Of a stretch of DNA of 64,000 nt, positions 25,135 to 34,443 are shown in pieces. Position 1 is the stretch's first letter; the number at the start of each line of letters is the position of its first letter. The position numbers and the translations under genes are program-made. The notes below the pieces were generated by a model. The model did not search any database, had not been told where the DNA came from, and saw only the letters and a list, made by a program, of their open reading frames with translations. The DNA is taken from assembly GCA_020634875.1 (NCBI GenBank), contig JACKAX010000008.1:50973-114972 (forward strand), given 5' to 3'. The DNA comes from Anaerolineales bacterium (GTDB lineage Bacteria > Chloroflexota > Anaerolineae > Anaerolineales > JABWBV01).

Positions 25135-26811
25135 TTATGGCGCATCCATCCACCCTACAGGCAAAGCGTCATTCAAAAAGACCGAGGCCCATTCATTCGC
25201 AATGTCCAGTAAGATAATTGAGGGGGATTGTTGGTTTGATAGATTTGAAGCGGTAACTAACAATTGCTTACTATTCGGCGACCAAATGATCCCACTTTGG
25301 GAGTGATCTCCAAAATTGCAATAATTGGTCACCATACCAGTGAACAAATCAATCACAAACAGTTGTTTGTTTGGGTCTGCGATGGGGTTGTTTTCATCCA
25401 GACTCACCCAAAAGGCAATTTTTGTCCCATCTGGCGACCAACTTTGGGTCGTAATTGCTACAGACTCGAATTGGTCCGATAAGTAGGTTAAACGTTTAGG
25501 CTCTCCTACTTTGTTGAGGGCAAAGAGTTCTTGTTGAAAGTGTTCCCGATCATCGTGCCGAAGATCTGTAATAAAAGACGCCCACTGTCCATCGGGAGAC
25601 CATTGGGGCCACTTTCCGAACAGGTCAGTAGTATTAATCCGGCCAAGTTCAATGTTTGTATCCAAATCCCATAGAGTAATTGGAAAAACTTCATAAGGAC
25701 TTTCCCATTTTGGAAAAATTATTCGCGTCATTGACGGGTCTATAACGGCGGAATAGTAAACGTAGTTACCCCAAGTATGTAAAACTTCCCCTGGGAAAAA
25801 GAAAAGCGGAGGAAGCTCTGGTGAGATATTTTGCCATTCGCCTGAAAAAGGATTCAGCAAGGTCATGGGTAATAATTCTTGTTCGTCCCAAGCATTTGGC
25901 CCAATGAGTAGTGTTTCGTTATTGATCCAATCGAGACTCCACCACTCCTGATATAGAAGAATATGTTGTTGTACTTCTCCGTTTGCATTGGTTAAGAATA
26001 AAGGGTCTTCAAGGTCACGTTTTTGTGTATTCCAGATGCGGTAGGCTAACCACTTTCTGTCTGGCGAAACAGAATACACTAAATCATGCTTGTAACCTTG
26101 TATGAGGGCTGTTTCTAAGCCAGTAGAAAAATTGAAAAGATAAGTCAAATCCTCATGGGTATTTGATAATACGGCCACGCCAGCGGAATCCATATTCTCT
26201 GGAACCTGATTGGCGACGATAAGGCATTTCTTAATTATAGGATTGGGGGGAGGAGTTGATGTACTCTCCACCGTAGGTGTGAGTGGAATGGGAGTTGCAG
26301 AAAAAGTCGGTGTTGGAGAAGCCGGGCCAGGTAAAGTGAAGATGGGGAGTGTGGGTGAAATGATAATGGGAGGGGAGTCGGTTTCCGATGCTGTGACGAT
26401 TTCAAAATCCCATGAATACTCATGTGTAAAACCTGTATCGTCTACGAGCAGGTAGGTAACAGCGTACTTGCCTTCTGGCAAAGGCATTTCCCAAACCAGA
26501 CTAAAGGAAACTCCTCGAAACTGTACCCATCGTGCCATTTCGTTTGAGATTGTTTTTCCGTTTATAAATAAGGTTGAATGCATCAGCAAAGTGTCTCCAT
26601 CAATTTCCTTTTCCTCAATGAGCCAATTATTTACTTCTACCACAATGCCATCTAATTCTTGTACTTCTTGAGTGGTAAAGGTGGCACCGTTGTATGGATA
26701 GACATCCAAGAAATCCGGCAAGTCCGTATATTTTTTGCTCTTACATCCCGCCATGATTAAAACGAGCATTAGAGCCAACGCGATGAATTTTTTGGTTGTT
26801 TTTAGTATCAC
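25135..26811 (-). CDS. Lipoprotein with PD40/TolB-like beta-propeller repeats
   Basis: The 558-residue protein has a lipoprotein signal (LMLVLIMAGC). An N-terminal beta-rich domain (about 25-140) is joined by a Thr/Pro-rich linker (about 145-190) to a propeller-like region with repeated WSPDGQWASF, WSPDGTKIAFW and WSPNSKQLLV motifs. It is anchored outside the cytoplasmic membrane; its ligand is unknown. The start codon is GTG: GGAGGG lies 4 bases upstream and the stop codon of the lamin-tail gene is 1 base away (TAA-G-GTG), so the two are translationally coupled. It is the last of three genes beginning at 29859. Confidence 0.88.
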   Translation of the reverse strand: MILKTTKKFIALALMLVLIMAGCKSKKYTDLPDFLDVYPYNGATFTTQEVQELDGIVVEVNNWLIEEKEIDGDTLLMHSTLFINGKTISNEMARWVQFRGVSFSLVWEMPLPEGKYAVTYLLVDDTGFTHEYSWDFEIVTASETDSPPIIISPTLPIFTLPGPASPTPTFSATPIPLTPTVESTSTPPPNPIIKKCLIVANQVPENMDSAGVAVLSNTHEDLTYLFNFSTGLETALIQGYKHDLVYSVSPDRKWLAYRIWNTQKRDLEDPLFLTNANGEVQQHILLYQEWWSLDWINNETLLIGPNAWDEQELLPMTLLNPFSGEWQNISPELPPLFFFPGEVLHTWGNYVYYSAVIDPSMTRIIFPKWESPYEVFPITLWDLDTNIELGRINTTDLFGKWPQWSPDGQWASFITDLRHDDREHFQQELFALNKVGEPKRLTYLSDQFESVAITTQSWSPDGTKIAFWVSLDENNPIADPNKQLFVIDLFTGMVTNYCNFGDHSQSGIIWSPNSKQLLVTASNLSNQQSPSIILLDIANEWASVFLNDALPVGWMDAP

Positions 26812-26812
26812 C

Positions 26813-29344
26813 TTACCCTCCCAGATTCACATTCCCCGGATCGGGTGTGGGCTGATCCACCCAATCGGTATTTGTATCTGTATCCACATCCGCCGGGACG
26901 CGTTCTATGGAATGGCCTTCGGACACGCCGGGGACAGAGGGGTTGAAGGCCCAGGTCGAGGTTCCCCACGAGACGGCGTCTACCACGTTGTTCCCCGGAT
27001 CGAGCAAAAGCACTTCATCGCCTGCATTGGCGAGGTTGATGCTGCCTGTGGCCCAGGGAGTGTAGGGGGTTAGATTCGGCACGGTGGGGTCGGTTTCGTT
27101 TAACTCAAAGTCGGGGTTGAAGCCATATGCGGCAAAAAAGACGGTGGCCTGGTTGGCGATGACAAACGTTTCGTCGCTCAGGAGGGTAGTGCCGTCCGGG
27201 AAACGGTACATGCCTTCGCCGCCGCCTTGCGTTTCTTCGTCGCCGATTTTGAAATTGGTGAGGTCAACGGGGGAGCTGGTAGCATTGTAAATTTCGATCC
27301 ATTCTCCGGTGGGTTCGGTGCCAACGTGGTCATAGAGTACTTCGCTGATCAGGAGCAGGCCAGTGAAGGGCGTGGGAGTCAGCGTTGGGGTAGGGGTGTT
27401 GGTGGACGTGGGGGTGTAAGTCGGGGTGGGTGTCGGCGTCGGCGGGGTGAGGTTGACTGCGCCGGGGTCAGGATTGGGTTGATCTTGCCAGTCGTCCGCG
27501 GTGTCCGTGTCCACGTCCGCGGGGACGCGTTCAAGGGAGTGGTCTTGGGCGACGAGGGGGACGGAGGGGCTGAAGGCCCAGGTTGAACTGCCCCAGGAAA
27601 CGGCGTCCACAAGATTGTCGTTGCTATCAAGGATAAGCAGTTCGTCGCCGGTGTTGACAAGGGAGATACTGCCGGAGGACCAGGCAGTGTATTTGGTCAT
27701 GTCAGGAACGGTGGGGTCGGTATCAACCAGCTCGAAATCGGGGGGAAAGCCATGTACGGTTTGGAATTCGGCGGCGCGGTTGGCGATGATGAAGGCGGAG
27801 CCTGCGGGCATCTCACTCCCTGCGGGGAATTGGTACATGCCTTCGCTGTCGCCTTGCGTTTCTTCATCGCCGACTTTGAACCCGGTCAGGCTGAGGGAGC
27901 CGCCAGTCGCGTTGTAAATCTCAAACCATTCGTTGTTGGGTTCCGTGCCGGAGGGGTCGTAGACGACTTCGCTGAGGTAGAGGCCGCTGCCAAAGGGAGT
28001 CGGCGTTGGTGTCGGGGTGGAGAGGTCGACTGTGCCGGGGTTGGGGATAGATTGGGGTTGCCAATCCGCGGCGGTGTCGGTGTCGGCGAAGGGGGGGCGG
28101 CGTTCGAGGGAGGTGCCTTCGGGGACGAGGGGCACGGAGGGGTCGAAGGCGAAGGTGGAACTGCCCCAGGAAACGGCGTCCACGACCGTGTCGTAATAGT
28201 CGAGCAAGAGAACATCATCTCCAGTGTTGGTGAGGGACATGCTGCCGCCAGACCATGCCGTATATTTGATCATGTCGGGCACGTCCGGGTCAGTGTCGTT
28301 GAGTTCAAAGGTGGGAGAGAAGCCATACGCAATTTGGAATTCCGAGGCGCGGTTGGCGATTACCGCGACGCCGCCGGGAGCGAGGGTGCTGGGGGGGAAC
28401 TGGTACATGCCTTCGCTTTCGCCCGCGGCTTCTTCGTCGCCGATTTTAAAGTTGGCGAGGGCAAGGGGTTCGCCGGTATGGTTGTGAATTTCGACCCATT
28501 CGGCGTTGGGTTCGGGGCCGGTGGGATCGTAGAGGACTTCGCTGATGAGCAGACCGCCGCCAAAGGGTGTCGGAGTGGGGCCGAGGGTGGGGGTTGGCGT
28601 GGGGGTAGGAGGTGGTGGGGCGAGGTTGACCTGTCCGGGGTCGGGATTGGGTTGGGCGCGCCAGTCGGACGCGGTGTCGGTGTCCAGGTAGGCGGGGAAG
28701 CGTTCGAGGGTGGATCCTTGGGCGGGGTTGACCGCGGGTGGGGTGAATTCGGCCCAGGTGGAGTCGCCCCAGGCAACGGAGTCTACGGGATTATCGAAAA
28801 AGTCGAGGAGGAGGAGTTCGTCGCCCGTGTTGGCGAGGCTGAAGGGACCGTTAGCCCAGGGAAAGTAGTCGAACAGGTCAGGGACGGGGGAGCCGGTGTT
28901 GACGATTTCGTAGTCGGGGAGGAAGCCGTAGGTAGCCTGGAAGACGTTGGCATCCATTGCGAGGACGATGACTTGGTCGGGCTGGATGACCGCGCCGGGG
29001 GGGAACTGGCGCATGGCTTCGTTGCCGCCGATGGTTTCTTCGTCGCCGATTTTGTAGCCGGAGAGATCAATGGGGGCGGTGGTGCGGTTGAAGAGTTCGA
29101 CCCATTCCACTTGCCCGGTGGAGGGGTTTGCCATCACTTCGGTGATGAGGAGGTGATCTTGAGTGGGGGGGTAGAAGGGGTTGGCGAGGAGGGGGAGGTA
29201 GACAGGGTGGGCGGGGGCGGCGGTAGGGGGAGAAAAGGTGAAAAGGGGAAGGGGGGAGGGGGGTGAAGCGGAAACGGTGATCCAGGCAAGAAGGAGGATC
29301 AGAAAGAGGAAGAGGGGCAGGGCGAGGGATTTGAGGGGGCGCAT
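26813..29344 (-). CDS. Secreted protein with four lamin-tail domains
   Basis: The 843-residue protein has an N-terminal signal peptide and a HPVYLPLLANP motif near residue 50. Four lamin-tail (LTD) domains of about 170-180 residues follow, each starting LL(I/x)xEVxxDPxG and containing a GDEExxG block and a VDAVSWGxSTxAF block. Linkers are TPTPTPTP-rich. Extracellular LTD domains are usually attached to nucleases, proteases or surface proteins and are thought to bind other molecules; no catalytic domain is present here. An extension to 29359 would start with TTG in the ribosome-binding site; the ATG at 29344 with GGGAGG 7 bases upstream is chosen. The repeated units are similar at DNA level. 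Confidence 0.9.
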   Translation of the reverse strand: MRPLKSLALPLFLFLILLLAWITVSASPPSPLPLFTFSPPTAAPAHPVYLPLLANPFYPPTQDHLLITEVMANPSTGQVEWVELFNRTTAPIDLSGYKIGDEETIGGNEAMRQFPPGAVIQPDQVIVLAMDANVFQATYGFLPDYEIVNTGSPVPDLFDYFPWANGPFSLANTGDELLLLDFFDNPVDSVAWGDSTWAEFTPPAVNPAQGSTLERFPAYLDTDTASDWRAQPNPDPGQVNLAPPPPTPTPTPTLGPTPTPFGGGLLISEVLYDPTGPEPNAEWVEIHNHTGEPLALANFKIGDEEAAGESEGMYQFPPSTLAPGGVAVIANRASEFQIAYGFSPTFELNDTDPDVPDMIKYTAWSGGSMSLTNTGDDVLLLDYYDTVVDAVSWGSSTFAFDPSVPLVPEGTSLERRPPFADTDTAADWQPQSIPNPGTVDLSTPTPTPTPFGSGLYLSEVVYDPSGTEPNNEWFEIYNATGGSLSLTGFKVGDEETQGDSEGMYQFPAGSEMPAGSAFIIANRAAEFQTVHGFPPDFELVDTDPTVPDMTKYTAWSSGSISLVNTGDELLILDSNDNLVDAVSWGSSTWAFSPSVPLVAQDHSLERVPADVDTDTADDWQDQPNPDPGAVNLTPPTPTPTPTYTPTSTNTPTPTLTPTPFTGLLLISEVLYDHVGTEPTGEWIEIYNATSSPVDLTNFKIGDEETQGGGEGMYRFPDGTTLLSDETFVIANQATVFFAAYGFNPDFELNETDPTVPNLTPYTPWATGSINLANAGDEVLLLDPGNNVVDAVSWGTSTWAFNPSVPGVSEGHSIERVPADVDTDTNTDWVDQPTPDPGNVNLGG

Positions 29345-29373
29345 GTTTTTTCCTCCCAAGAAAGGTGATTGGG

Positions 29374-29859
29374 TTAAGGGGTGAGGATGGGAACGGGATT
29401 TGAGATGAGGTTGAGGGTGACTTCAGGGGGGAGGGTCAGGACGAGTTCGATGTCACCGAGGTGGTAGCCGTATTGGGCGACGGTTTGGTCGAATTCGTAG
29501 GCTTTGATGAGCCCGCGGAGCGTGGCGACCTGGATTTTGGAGAGTTCAGATTCTTTTTCAGTGAGGATGGTTTCGAGGCTTTTGCTGCCTTTGCCATCTT
29601 GGGAGACGACGATTTTGAGTTGCGGAGGGAGCGAGATGGTGAAGGCCAACCCGCCGACCGAATAGCCACATTCCCGGAGGATGGGGACGAGACCGTTGAG
29701 TTCCTGGAGCAGGTAGGCGAGAGTTTCTTGCGCTTTTTCTTTGCTCCCTTCGGCGAGTTTGCCCCCGGATTCTTTAAGCGCTTGCGCCGCTTCCAGAGAA
29801 ACTTCTTTGGCTTTGGCGGCGGCTTCTTTGGCCTGATCGAAGAAACGGTTGAAGGACAT
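29374..29859 (-). CDS. Small protein with an Ala/Lys/Glu-rich amphipathic helix, function unknown
   Basis: The 161-residue protein has no signal peptide. Residues 1-55 (FDQAKEAAAKAKEVSLEAAQ and onward) form a charged, alanine-rich helix likely to be a coiled coil or membrane-surface helix. The remainder alternates hydrophobic strands (GGLAFTISLPPQLKIVVS, DIELVLTLPPEVTLNL). I do not recognise a named family. It heads the unit with the lamin-tail gene (29 bases downstream) and the PD40 lipoprotein, and a promoter candidate at 29886-29915 lies just upstream. Confidence 0.7.
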   Translation of the reverse strand: MSFNRFFDQAKEAAAKAKEVSLEAAQALKESGGKLAEGSKEKAQETLAYLLQELNGLVPILRECGYSVGGLAFTISLPPQLKIVVSQDGKGSKSLETILTEKESELSKIQVATLRGLIKAYEFDQTVAQYGYHLGDIELVLTLPPEVTLNLISNPVPILTP

Positions 29860-29885
29860 GAAGAATTGATGCGTGAAGGTGTGTT

Positions 29886-29915
29886 TTTATACTGCAAATG
29901 ACGCGATGAAGTCAA
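29886..29915 (-). promoter_or_regulatory. Promoter of the three-gene surface-protein unit
   Basis: On the minus strand TTGACT (29910-29915) and TATAAA (29886-29891) are 18 bases apart, 26 bases before the ATG at 29859. Confidence 0.6.
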
Positions 29916-29989
29916 AACTTGTTTTCGGTCTTCAAATTAAGTTTAACACAAACTGCAAGCCATCTTGTTTACCTTGTGTCAATTTGGAT

Positions 29990-32704
29990 TCAGCGAATCA
30001 TCACAGGAATAAAATGTTGATTGGCCAACATCAGTTGGGTGGTGATGACGTTATCGGCGGGATTGTCATCTGCTTGTGTTGCGCTGATTTCCACTGTGAC
30101 CGGGTACGTTGTGCCGATTTCACCCGTGGGCAGACCCACCCGAACGGTAAACGCCCCATGTCCAAGAAAGGCCAGATCAGGGAAGTGCCACGCGAGGGTA
30201 TTTCCGTTAACCGAGGGGACCATCCCGGATGTGTCGCTCAAATAGGTCACGCTGACGGGCAGGGTTACGCTGACCACCACTTCGGTGGCAGTCAGCGCCC
30301 CCTGGTTACTGAATTCAAGTGGAAAACTGGCTTTGCCATCAGGTGCGCCGCCCGCGAGCGATAAAGCCTGGAGTTGCATGTCTACGCCCGCGCTAGAGGG
30401 CGGGGAAGCGTAGGGAGCGAGGCTTTTGACATTTGAATTGATCCAAAGATCTCCGGGAAAATTTAGTTTTGTTTGAAGGAAGGTGAGTGGCTGGGTTAAA
30501 ACCGTTCCGTGGCTATTGACCAGCGCATAGAACACTCTATCCTGGGAATTTCCGTTTATCCAGGTGAAGACTGCATTTCCACCGCTATCTGGGACAACGA
30601 ATAGGCCATTCTGATTCTCGTATTCGTCGTGAAGAATAGGGGCCAACCTGATCGGCCCATGAAGGGTATTGGAAGCCGTTGAATCCAAGATAACGAATTC
30701 AGGCTGTAGCGAATAATCTTCTGTGTGACTAATCCAGGCGATTAATACGCGCCCATCGCTGAGGCGGGTTGCATCAATACTTCCCGAAAGATCACCCGTG
30801 GAGAGTATTTTTTCCTGCGTGACAATATTGCCATTACTATCTAACACCATGTAGCCAACATCCTCATTCTTGCTATACGCCAGAAGCACTTGATTTCCGT
30901 TCATTGGCGTTATGCTCGAATGACTACTGGTGGATATGCCACTAGAATTATTTGTCCGGTTGACTGGTTCCTGAATTAGATTTCCCTCGCTGTCAATGAT
31001 CGAAGTGAAAACATCATAATAAAAGGAACCCTCAACCCATTGAAGCGTATTCCATCGAATAAAAAAGTGATCATCGTCGGTTGAGATGACTTGAGGGTAG
31101 AAGGGTTGAAAAACAAAACCACTATCTCTGGTATAGACATTCGCAAGATAGGTTTCGGGAATAAGGATGTTTCCGCTATCATCCAAAATTGCATAATAAA
31201 TGTCATTGGTTATTTTCCCCTCAATCAAGATTAGCCGATCCCATACAATGGCAATCTTGCCATTTGGGGATTCACTGACCGTAGGGAAATCGGAGATAAG
31301 AAAAAGGGAGGTGTTGCTGTTGTCCGTCAGCGTGGTAACTGGCTTAATCGTGTTACCCTGATCATCCAATACTGTGTACTTAATATTGCTCCAAAATTGC
31401 GAGTTTTCCTCATTCGTGTCCTCCACGGTCCAGGTGTAGAGAAAGCCAGATGTTTTTGCCAGGGCTGTGTTAAGGCCATACTGACTCTCATTATCTACGA
31501 GCTTAATGGTGTGCTGCATTTGGGGTTGCACAAGTTCGAGGCGCATGGCGGGGTCTGTAAAGTCTATAAACGCCTGAGCAAAAGGAGCCGGAATGGCTGT
31601 TTTAAGCGTTCCCGTGACAACTTGACTTGGGTCGAGGGAAGAGTTAATCACCACGGTAGCCTGATCATGCTCTCCCACATTGGCGGCAATCGGGGCTTTG
31701 ACTTGCACTGTGATCTGGATGCTGGTCTCCTCTGGGACAGGTCCAGTATCAATCAGACCATCGCTATCCGTGTCTGTCAAAAGGTTTCCACTTGGCCCAA
31801 ACAGTGTAACTGGCCATATCGAAGAAACCGTCAGATCGAAGGTGTCGGCTCCAACATCCCCCAGGTTTCGCACCACGAGTGGATAAGTCTTCACTTGTCC
31901 GCTACCAGTAAAGCCTCCTTGATCCAGGTTAAACAATTTAAGACGAGCCGCAGGTGCGGGCCGGTAAATATGCACCGCGTGATTGGATGAAATATTGCCA
32001 CAATTCTCCGTGATGCCTAGTCCATCTGTTCCTGTCGAGTTTTCGATGCCGGAAGGCTGGCACATTGTCCCATTCATACTTCCATACTGAAAAACGATGT
32101 CTCCATTTTCATGGAGGATCATTTCGTAGGTATAATCACCAAGGAGATTGCCATCAACGACACGAATTATCCGGTTCCATTCCACCACAAACCACCGGTA
32201 TGGCGCAGTTCCTCCCTGAAGATAACGCACATACCCTTCAACATAATTTGCCGGAGACCAACGGGGTGCGATGACATCATTGGGCTTTCGAATTGACGGG
32301 GTGACGTCCCAATCGTTCAACATATTTTCATCACTGAAAGAGACTCGCCCATAGAACGAAATATAGAGCTGCATGTACGTGTTCTCATAAAACCTGAACG
32401 GGAACCCAATGTCCACCAATCCTGTGTAATCCCGGTTGGTAAGAATCCCCGTGTTTACCCCGCCGCTGGCGTCAATCCAGTTCACAGGCACTGTGTCATC
32501 CCATGTATAGCCAAATTCGTCCGGTCCGCCTGTACTCGCCGGAGTCTCCGGCTCAGGCCAGGGAACTTCAATTTCAGGGCTGGATGGTGTCGGCTCGCCC
32601 GATTTGAGGGTCATTTCGGGGGTTTGCGCTCCCGCTTGCCGAATCAGAAAAAACACCCCAACCAACAAACATAAACCTACACTTCGAACGATACTTCGAG
32701 ACAT
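29990..32704 (-). CDS. Large secreted protein with beta-rich repeats and CARDB/DUF11-like domains
   Basis: The 904-residue protein has a signal peptide (LCLLVGVFFLIRQAGA). An N-terminal domain of about 200 residues (GFPFRFYENTYMQLYISFYG, CxxxxGIENxxGxxG) resembles domains found beside surface adhesins and proteases. Repeats such as YTVLDDQGNTI, YAILDDSGNIL and YMVLDSNGNIV suggest a beta-propeller-like middle. Two CARDB/DUF11-like Ig folds occur around 280-380 and near the C-terminus. It ends FIPVMIR, close to the YLPL-type motif of other secreted proteins here. An extension to 32782 is rejected because the ATG at 32704 has GGAGG 5 bases upstream and begins the signal peptide. Confidence 0.82.
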   Translation of the reverse strand: MSRSIVRSVGLCLLVGVFFLIRQAGAQTPEMTLKSGEPTPSSPEIEVPWPEPETPASTGGPDEFGYTWDDTVPVNWIDASGGVNTGILTNRDYTGLVDIGFPFRFYENTYMQLYISFYGRVSFSDENMLNDWDVTPSIRKPNDVIAPRWSPANYVEGYVRYLQGGTAPYRWFVVEWNRIIRVVDGNLLGDYTYEMILHENGDIVFQYGSMNGTMCQPSGIENSTGTDGLGITENCGNISSNHAVHIYRPAPAARLKLFNLDQGGFTGSGQVKTYPLVVRNLGDVGADTFDLTVSSIWPVTLFGPSGNLLTDTDSDGLIDTGPVPEETSIQITVQVKAPIAANVGEHDQATVVINSSLDPSQVVTGTLKTAIPAPFAQAFIDFTDPAMRLELVQPQMQHTIKLVDNESQYGLNTALAKTSGFLYTWTVEDTNEENSQFWSNIKYTVLDDQGNTIKPVTTLTDNSNTSLFLISDFPTVSESPNGKIAIVWDRLILIEGKITNDIYYAILDDSGNILIPETYLANVYTRDSGFVFQPFYPQVISTDDDHFFIRWNTLQWVEGSFYYDVFTSIIDSEGNLIQEPVNRTNNSSGISTSSHSSITPMNGNQVLLAYSKNEDVGYMVLDSNGNIVTQEKILSTGDLSGSIDATRLSDGRVLIAWISHTEDYSLQPEFVILDSTASNTLHGPIRLAPILHDEYENQNGLFVVPDSGGNAVFTWINGNSQDRVFYALVNSHGTVLTQPLTFLQTKLNFPGDLWINSNVKSLAPYASPPSSAGVDMQLQALSLAGGAPDGKASFPLEFSNQGALTATEVVVSVTLPVSVTYLSDTSGMVPSVNGNTLAWHFPDLAFLGHGAFTVRVGLPTGEIGTTYPVTVEISATQADDNPADNVITTQLMLANQHFIPVMIR

Positions 32705-32906
32705 ACCAACCTCCGTTTGATAATCGTTTGGAAACTCAACCTGTGAAACCGGATCACTACGCAATTTTGAGGTGTGACCCAATCATAGATTGAGTGCTTA
32801 ACGAGAAGTAAACGAAAAAGATACTGGCAAGAATGGAAAAAGTAATTTGGTTTGTAATTGATGTAAAATTAAACCACACACCTTTTTTCTGCTAACCTCC
32901 AATCCC

Positions 32907-34373
32907 ATGCACCTCCTCAAATCTGCCACTCTCATCACTGCATCCGAAACCTTCCAGGCCGACCTCCTGATCGAAGGCGAAAAAATCGCCGCCCTCTACC
33001 CTCCTGGCCTGACACCCGAACACCTGACACCTGACACCCAAATACTCGACTGCACCGGCAAACTCATCCTCCCCGGTGGTGTGGACCCCCACTGCCACTT
33101 CGCCCTCCCCATGTTCGACACCATCTCCTCCGATGACCATTACACCGGCCACAAAGCCGCGGCCTTCGGCGGAACGACAACGGTGATGGATTTCGTCCCC
33201 CAAGAATCATCCTCACCAAACGAGGGGGAAGGTGTTTTAGCCCACTCCATCGCCCTCTGGCACGAAAAAGCCGACCCCCTCGCCGCCATAGACTTCGGCT
33301 TCCACATGAACATCACCACTCTCACCCCCGAAGTCGAAGCCGAAATCCCCCACCTGCTCGACCTGGGCATTCCCACCCTCAAAACCTTCATGGCCTACAA
33401 TGGCCGCCTCCGCCTGCACGACGGCGAAATCTTCCGTGTCCTGCAAATTGCTAAAGAAAACGGCATGTTAGTGATGCTCCATGCGGAAAACGGCGATGTG
33501 ATAGACAACCTGATCGAAGCCGCCCTCGCGCGGGGTGATACATCCCCCGCGTGGCACGCCCGCACGCGCCCCCCGTGGAGCGCAGTAGACGCGACCTTCC
33601 GCGGTGCGACCCTCGCCGCCCAAGCCGCCTCCTCCCTCTACATCGTCCACATGAACGCAGGCGGCGAAGTAGACATGCTCCAATACGCCCGCGAGCGCGG
33701 CGTCCCTGTCATGGGCGAAACCTGCCCGCAATACCTCTTCTTCACCGCCGACCACCTCGCCCGCGAAGACGGGGCCAAATGGGTCTGCTCCCCCCCCATG
33801 CGCGCCGAAGCAGATCAAGAACGGATTTGGGCCGGCCTCAAACAAGGTACCCTCCAAACCATCGGCACCGACCACTGCCCCTTCTTCTACGATGGCACCA
33901 CCCCCATCCTCTACGAAGGCGAACCCATCGCCATCCCCGGCAAAGAACTCGGTCTGGCTGCCGAAGGCAGACACAATGACTTCACTAAAATCCCCAACGG
34001 CCTCCCCGCTGTCGGCGACCGGATGCCCATCCTGTGGACTTACGGCGTCCGCGCGGGGCGGCTCACCCCCAACCAATTCGTCTCCCTTACCAGCACCAAC
34101 CCCGCCAAAATCTTCGGTCTCTACCCCCGCAAAGGTGCCCTCCTCCCCGGTTCCGACGCCGACCTCGTCATCTGGGACCCCGAAAAACGCGTCAAATACG
34201 GCGTTACCCACGCCCAACACCGCACCGACTACAATCTCTTTGAAGGCTGGGAACTCACCGGCTACCCCGAAAAAGTCTTTCTCCGTGGGCAGATGATCGT
34301 GGATGGCGACCAATGGTTGGGACAGAAGGGCATGGGCCAATTCCTCAAACGCACTACCCATCAATTGCTCTGA
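32907..34373 (+). CDS. hydA: Dihydropyrimidinase (D-hydantoinase-type amidohydrolase)
   Basis: The 488-residue cytoplasmic amidohydrolase opens cyclic diamides such as dihydrouracil or hydantoins. The metal site is complete: His62 and His64 (VDPHCHF), the carboxylated Lys159 (TLKTFMAYN), His192 (LHAENGD), His248 (YIVHMNAG) and Asp322 (GTDHCPF). The length and the MAYNG substrate-loop fit the dihydropyrimidinase/hydantoinase family better than dihydroorotase. No other pyrimidine-degradation gene is nearby. Its coding strand is strikingly C-rich, opposite in style to genes a few kilobases away. No clear ribosome-binding site precedes the ATG. It is divergent from the secreted-protein gene at 29990-32704. 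Confidence 0.92.
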   Translation: MHLLKSATLITASETFQADLLIEGEKIAALYPPGLTPEHLTPDTQILDCTGKLILPGGVDPHCHFALPMFDTISSDDHYTGHKAAAFGGTTTVMDFVPQESSSPNEGEGVLAHSIALWHEKADPLAAIDFGFHMNITTLTPEVEAEIPHLLDLGIPTLKTFMAYNGRLRLHDGEIFRVLQIAKENGMLVMLHAENGDVIDNLIEAALARGDTSPAWHARTRPPWSAVDATFRGATLAAQAASSLYIVHMNAGGEVDMLQYARERGVPVMGETCPQYLFFTADHLAREDGAKWVCSPPMRAEADQERIWAGLKQGTLQTIGTDHCPFFYDGTTPILYEGEPIAIPGKELGLAAEGRHNDFTKIPNGLPAVGDRMPILWTYGVRAGRLTPNQFVSLTSTNPAKIFGLYPRKGALLPGSDADLVIWDPEKRVKYGVTHAQHRTDYNLFEGWELTGYPEKVFLRGQMIVDGDQWLGQKGMGQFLKRTTHQLL

Positions 34374-34443
34374 ACTCAGATAATACGTTCCCCAAAATCC
34401 CCTCAGTTCCCATGCGTTTCTCACCTACCCCCGGTTTCTTCCT

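Noticed and set aside
27752..29266. 504-codon open frame on the plus strand opposite the lamin-tail gene
   Set aside because: It is Gly/Val/Glu-rich low-complexity translation caused by the G-rich plus strand; the opposite frame has clear LTD domains and a signal peptide.
33468..34424. 318-codon open frame on the minus strand
   Set aside because: It is antisense to dihydropyrimidinase, whose catalytic residues are all present.
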